The notes beneath the pieces are model-generated. The model was not told the origin of the DNA. It did no database searches and saw nothing but the letters and a program-made list of their open reading frames with translations. A program made the position numbers and the translations under genes. A DNA stretch of 64,000 nt. Origin: Oegoconia quadripuncta. Its lineage: Eukaryota > Arthropoda > Insecta > Lepidoptera > Autostichidae. Numbering within the stretch: the stretch's first letter is position 1; each line of letters begins with the position of its first letter. The stretch is from assembly GCA_949316235.1 (NCBI GenBank), contig OX438755.1, forward strand, positions 20,421,151-20,485,150. The letters run 5' to 3'. Positions 62,073 through 64,000 of this stretch are shown piece by piece.

Positions 62073-62384
62073 TTTACTTTTCTTGTCCTTGTCTTGTTAA
62101 TACCTGATATTAGTTTTAATTATATTGTATATTAATTTGTTGTAATGTACGGGATGCGCTCATTAACCAGGTTTTGGCAGAATTGTCAGCGGTATGTGCC
62201 TCACCTAAAACACCATAGAAAGTTGAGTCAGATCCTTTTTGTTGGCCTGATACAGGGCACACAACTGCAATATTAATGTGTTGCTTCTATAATATATTAC
62301 GGTAACCTAGAAAAGAACGAAAGAAAAGTATTTATTTGGATTTCTGTTATAAAGAGTATTTTATACATACGTTTACAATACCTA
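62073..62384. other. unassigned sequence
   Basis: No gene recognised. Confidence 0.45.
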
Positions 62385-62480
62385 CACTAAATCCAAAAAG
62401 GGCTCCACTCAGCACGTGTCGGGTTGGAGCAACCACGACGCTGGTATTCTGTGGAGCTGAAAGGCAGAGTGGTGCCACTG
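62385..62480 (+). repeat. repeat G
   Basis: GGGCTCCACTCAGCACGTGT, CGGGTTGGAGCAACCACGAC, AAAGGCAGAGTGGTGCCACT. Related, inverted, to 3905-3960. Confidence 0.55.
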
Positions 62481-62733
62481 TACTACTTAATATTAATTAT
62501 TTTTTACTTAATATAATTGTAGTGCTTTCTTAACTAATATTTAAATACATATCTCATATATATTGGACACACACATTCTCAATGAATAAACATATACTAT
62601 TCATATTGTACTGCGCGGTGTTGTACTCTCCAGTCTCCGTCCTCTGATGCTCACAGAATACAGGGTCACATCACTAAATTTTAAGAAGTCTATCTCCACA
62701 TCTTGTTAATTGGATGCTACTTTGGCACCACCA

Positions 62734-63329
62734 GGGGGTCTACTCTCTAACGACAATAGCTTCGGACGGTAACTTCGGACTTTTTTTTTGGAGTTTGCTG
62801 TGTCAAATTTAAACCAATCGCCATTATTTTTTGTTGCATATAGCTGGACATCACAAGTTTTTGTGTTTGTGACTATCTGGATTATAAATGCGTGGACATG
62901 AACCGCTCGGCAATATCCAGTATATTTTATTCTTATTTTTCTTTGTTGAATCATAAATTTTACAATTATTTCTAATAAATTAAAAATAACATGTTGACTT
63001 TCAATAAGTGATATTTTTGTATCCTACATTGAATAAAATATTTTTGATTTTGATTTTGTTTCTTGCTCGTTCTTCTGTCATTCGCTTCTCTCTCGCTCAT
63101 TGACTAGGCAGTCCCCCAGACTGTATAGTGAATGAGCGATAACTGTATGTTATGACGATTTCAAATGTTATTCTTATAACTTACGAAATAAAACATTTTT
63201 TATTTTGATTTTGAAGTTAGTACGGGACGCAAGCAGCGTCTAAAGTTATGCAAATAAATGATTCTTAGCAGAAGGAAAATTCCGAAGTTACGGCCGTACG
63301 AAACTATTTTCGTTAGACAGTAGCTCTTC
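62734..63329. mobile_element. TIR element GGGGGTCTACTCTCTAACG, split by LINE tails
   Basis: Left GGGGGTCTACTCTCTAACGA, CTTCGGACGGTAACTTCGGA; right TTCCGAAGTTACGGCCGTAC, TATTTTCGTTAGACAGTAG. Right arm also has GTTAGTACGGGACGCAAG, found in the left arm of 40409-40966, so together the copies outline the uninterrupted element. Confidence 0.75.
62871..63214 (+). mobile_element. two consecutive LINE 3' ends inside the TIR element
   Basis: First GACTATCTGGATTATAAATG to GAATAAAATATTTTTGATTT (63055); second GAATGAGCGATAACTGTATG to CTTACGAAATAAAACATTTT and TGATTTTGA. Both match the tail of the 55936-56590 LINE. Confidence 0.8.
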
Positions 63330-63464
63330 GGGTCCTATTGTCATATTGGTGGCAAATAAAAACATTATCTTTCTTTCAAAGTTTCCTTAGCAAGTTTGCA
63401 ACTGAAATTAAGTAGACCTGCTCGTAAGTCTGATTGAGATGCTTCATTATTTTTAATGATTTTT
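63330..63464. other. unassigned sequence
   Basis: Nothing recognised. Confidence 0.4.
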
Positions 63465-63720
63465 AGGTTCGCTTGACGCGGTCATTGCATGGATGGGTGA
63501 CCATTAGTGGCATTTTCGTACGAGTGTTCCCGTGCCTTGGAGGGTAAGTGAAACAGTCCCAGTTGTAATAGTTTACCTATACAGGAGCAGCTTGAAAACA
63601 CAGTCAGGGTACCATTAGCCTAACATAAATGCTCCCATGCTATCTATCAATGTACGCCGGGCCTGGGTTGGTTACTGCCTCGACATCCCTTGAAACAAGT
63701 GGTTAGGTGCCTCGATACAA
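63465..63720 (+). mobile_element. 5S rRNA-derived SINE, 3' part
   Basis: GCTTGACGCGGTCATTGCAT, GGATGGGTGACCATTAGTGG, then CGTACGAGTGTTCCCGTGCC, TTGGAGGGTAAGTGAAACAG, TCCCAGTTGTAATAG. GGATGGGTGACC is the 5S rRNA segment that follows the pieces at 30852 and 58759, so the three together cover about 60 nt of 5S. The tail is unrelated to 5S. Confidence 0.68.
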
Positions 63721-63745
63721 TAACTTTGGTCGATTTTTTTTGTTA

Positions 63746-64000
63746 TTTTTTTTATGCACTATGGGTTAGCACTTGACCTCAATCCCACCTGATGTTAAGT
63801 GAAGATGAGGTCGAAGGTGGAAGCGTACTGACCCGGAAACCCAAATATTTGGGGAACTGGCTATCTTATCTCTGACAACCGAAACACAATAATGCTATTA
63901 ACATTGCTGTTTGGCGGCAGATTTAGATAAGATGGTGGTAGCTAGCCAGGCGGACATAATAATATAAAATGCCCTACCACCAACCAAACCGAGTACTAAA
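63746..64000 (-). mobile_element. SINE A, running off the window
   Basis: T-run and ATGCACTATGGGTTAGCACT to CCACCAACCAAACCGAGTAC; head lies beyond 64000. Confidence 0.92.

Overview
This looks like intergenic, repeat-saturated nuclear DNA from an insect, most likely a moth or butterfly. The evidence is AT-rich sequence, many tRNA-derived SINEs, truncated non-LTR retrotransposon (LINE) tails ending in short tandem repeats, a short Helitron-like element beginning TC and ending CTAG between A and T, repeats with the AACCGACTTCAAAAAAGGAGG-type motif, and TA-flanked Tc1/mariner elements. The species cannot be told from sequence alone. I see no convincing host protein gene, rRNA gene or functional tRNA gene. 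Nearly every long reading frame belongs to a mobile element, is an accident of a repeat, or lies opposite one.

Layout. 0-5 kb: SINEs, then a 12-unit 112-bp minisatellite inside a composite element (1758-3643, minus). 5.5-7.2 kb: a decayed LINE with a deleted DNA transposon nested in it (5778-6610). 8-13.4 kb: a MITE, a tandem repeat broken by two SINEs, a LINE fragment and two fold-back structures. 13.5-16 kb: an apparently complete IS630/Tc1/mariner-like transposon (13499-15618) with 268-bp inverted repeats and a 353-aa transposase, abutted by a 333-bp MITE. 16-22 kb: lepidopteran-type repeats, a 113-bp-arm inverted repeat and several LINE 3' ends. 22-31 kb: SINEs, LINE fragments, an apparently new poly(A) short retroelement with 13-bp target duplications, and a 5S rRNA-derived SINE. 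31-32.4 kb: a second, inverted copy of the composite SINE-minisatellite element, with only 3 repeat units. 33-46 kb: sparse repeats, MITEs, a Helitron and a TIR element split by a LINE insertion. 46.5-47.8 kb: a complete mariner with an intact 357-aa transposase. 48-64 kb: SINEs, a 30-bp minisatellite encoding 10-aa repeats, LINE fragments (three copies in the window carry a KRPDG/DATCVDT C-terminal domain) and a second TIR element invaded by LINE tails.

How the parts relate. Only two open transposase genes (14211-15272 and 46672-47745) could be enzymatically active. The deleted copy at 5778-6610 keeps both ends of the first and could in principle be mobilised by it. The SINEs and poly(A) elements depend on LINE enzymes supplied elsewhere; the LINE copies here are 5'-truncated or broken. 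Family letters used below: SINE A (head CCGCCTCCGTGGCTCAATG), SINE B (head GACGACCTGTTTGGTGTAG), SINE C (head GAGCGTCGGTGGCTCAGCGG), repeat E (poly(A) element), F (TATGTATGTAGATTTCTATG), G (CTCAGCATGTGTCGCGTTG) and H (ACCTATGCCAATAACTTC). All boundaries were read by eye from copy-to-copy comparison.
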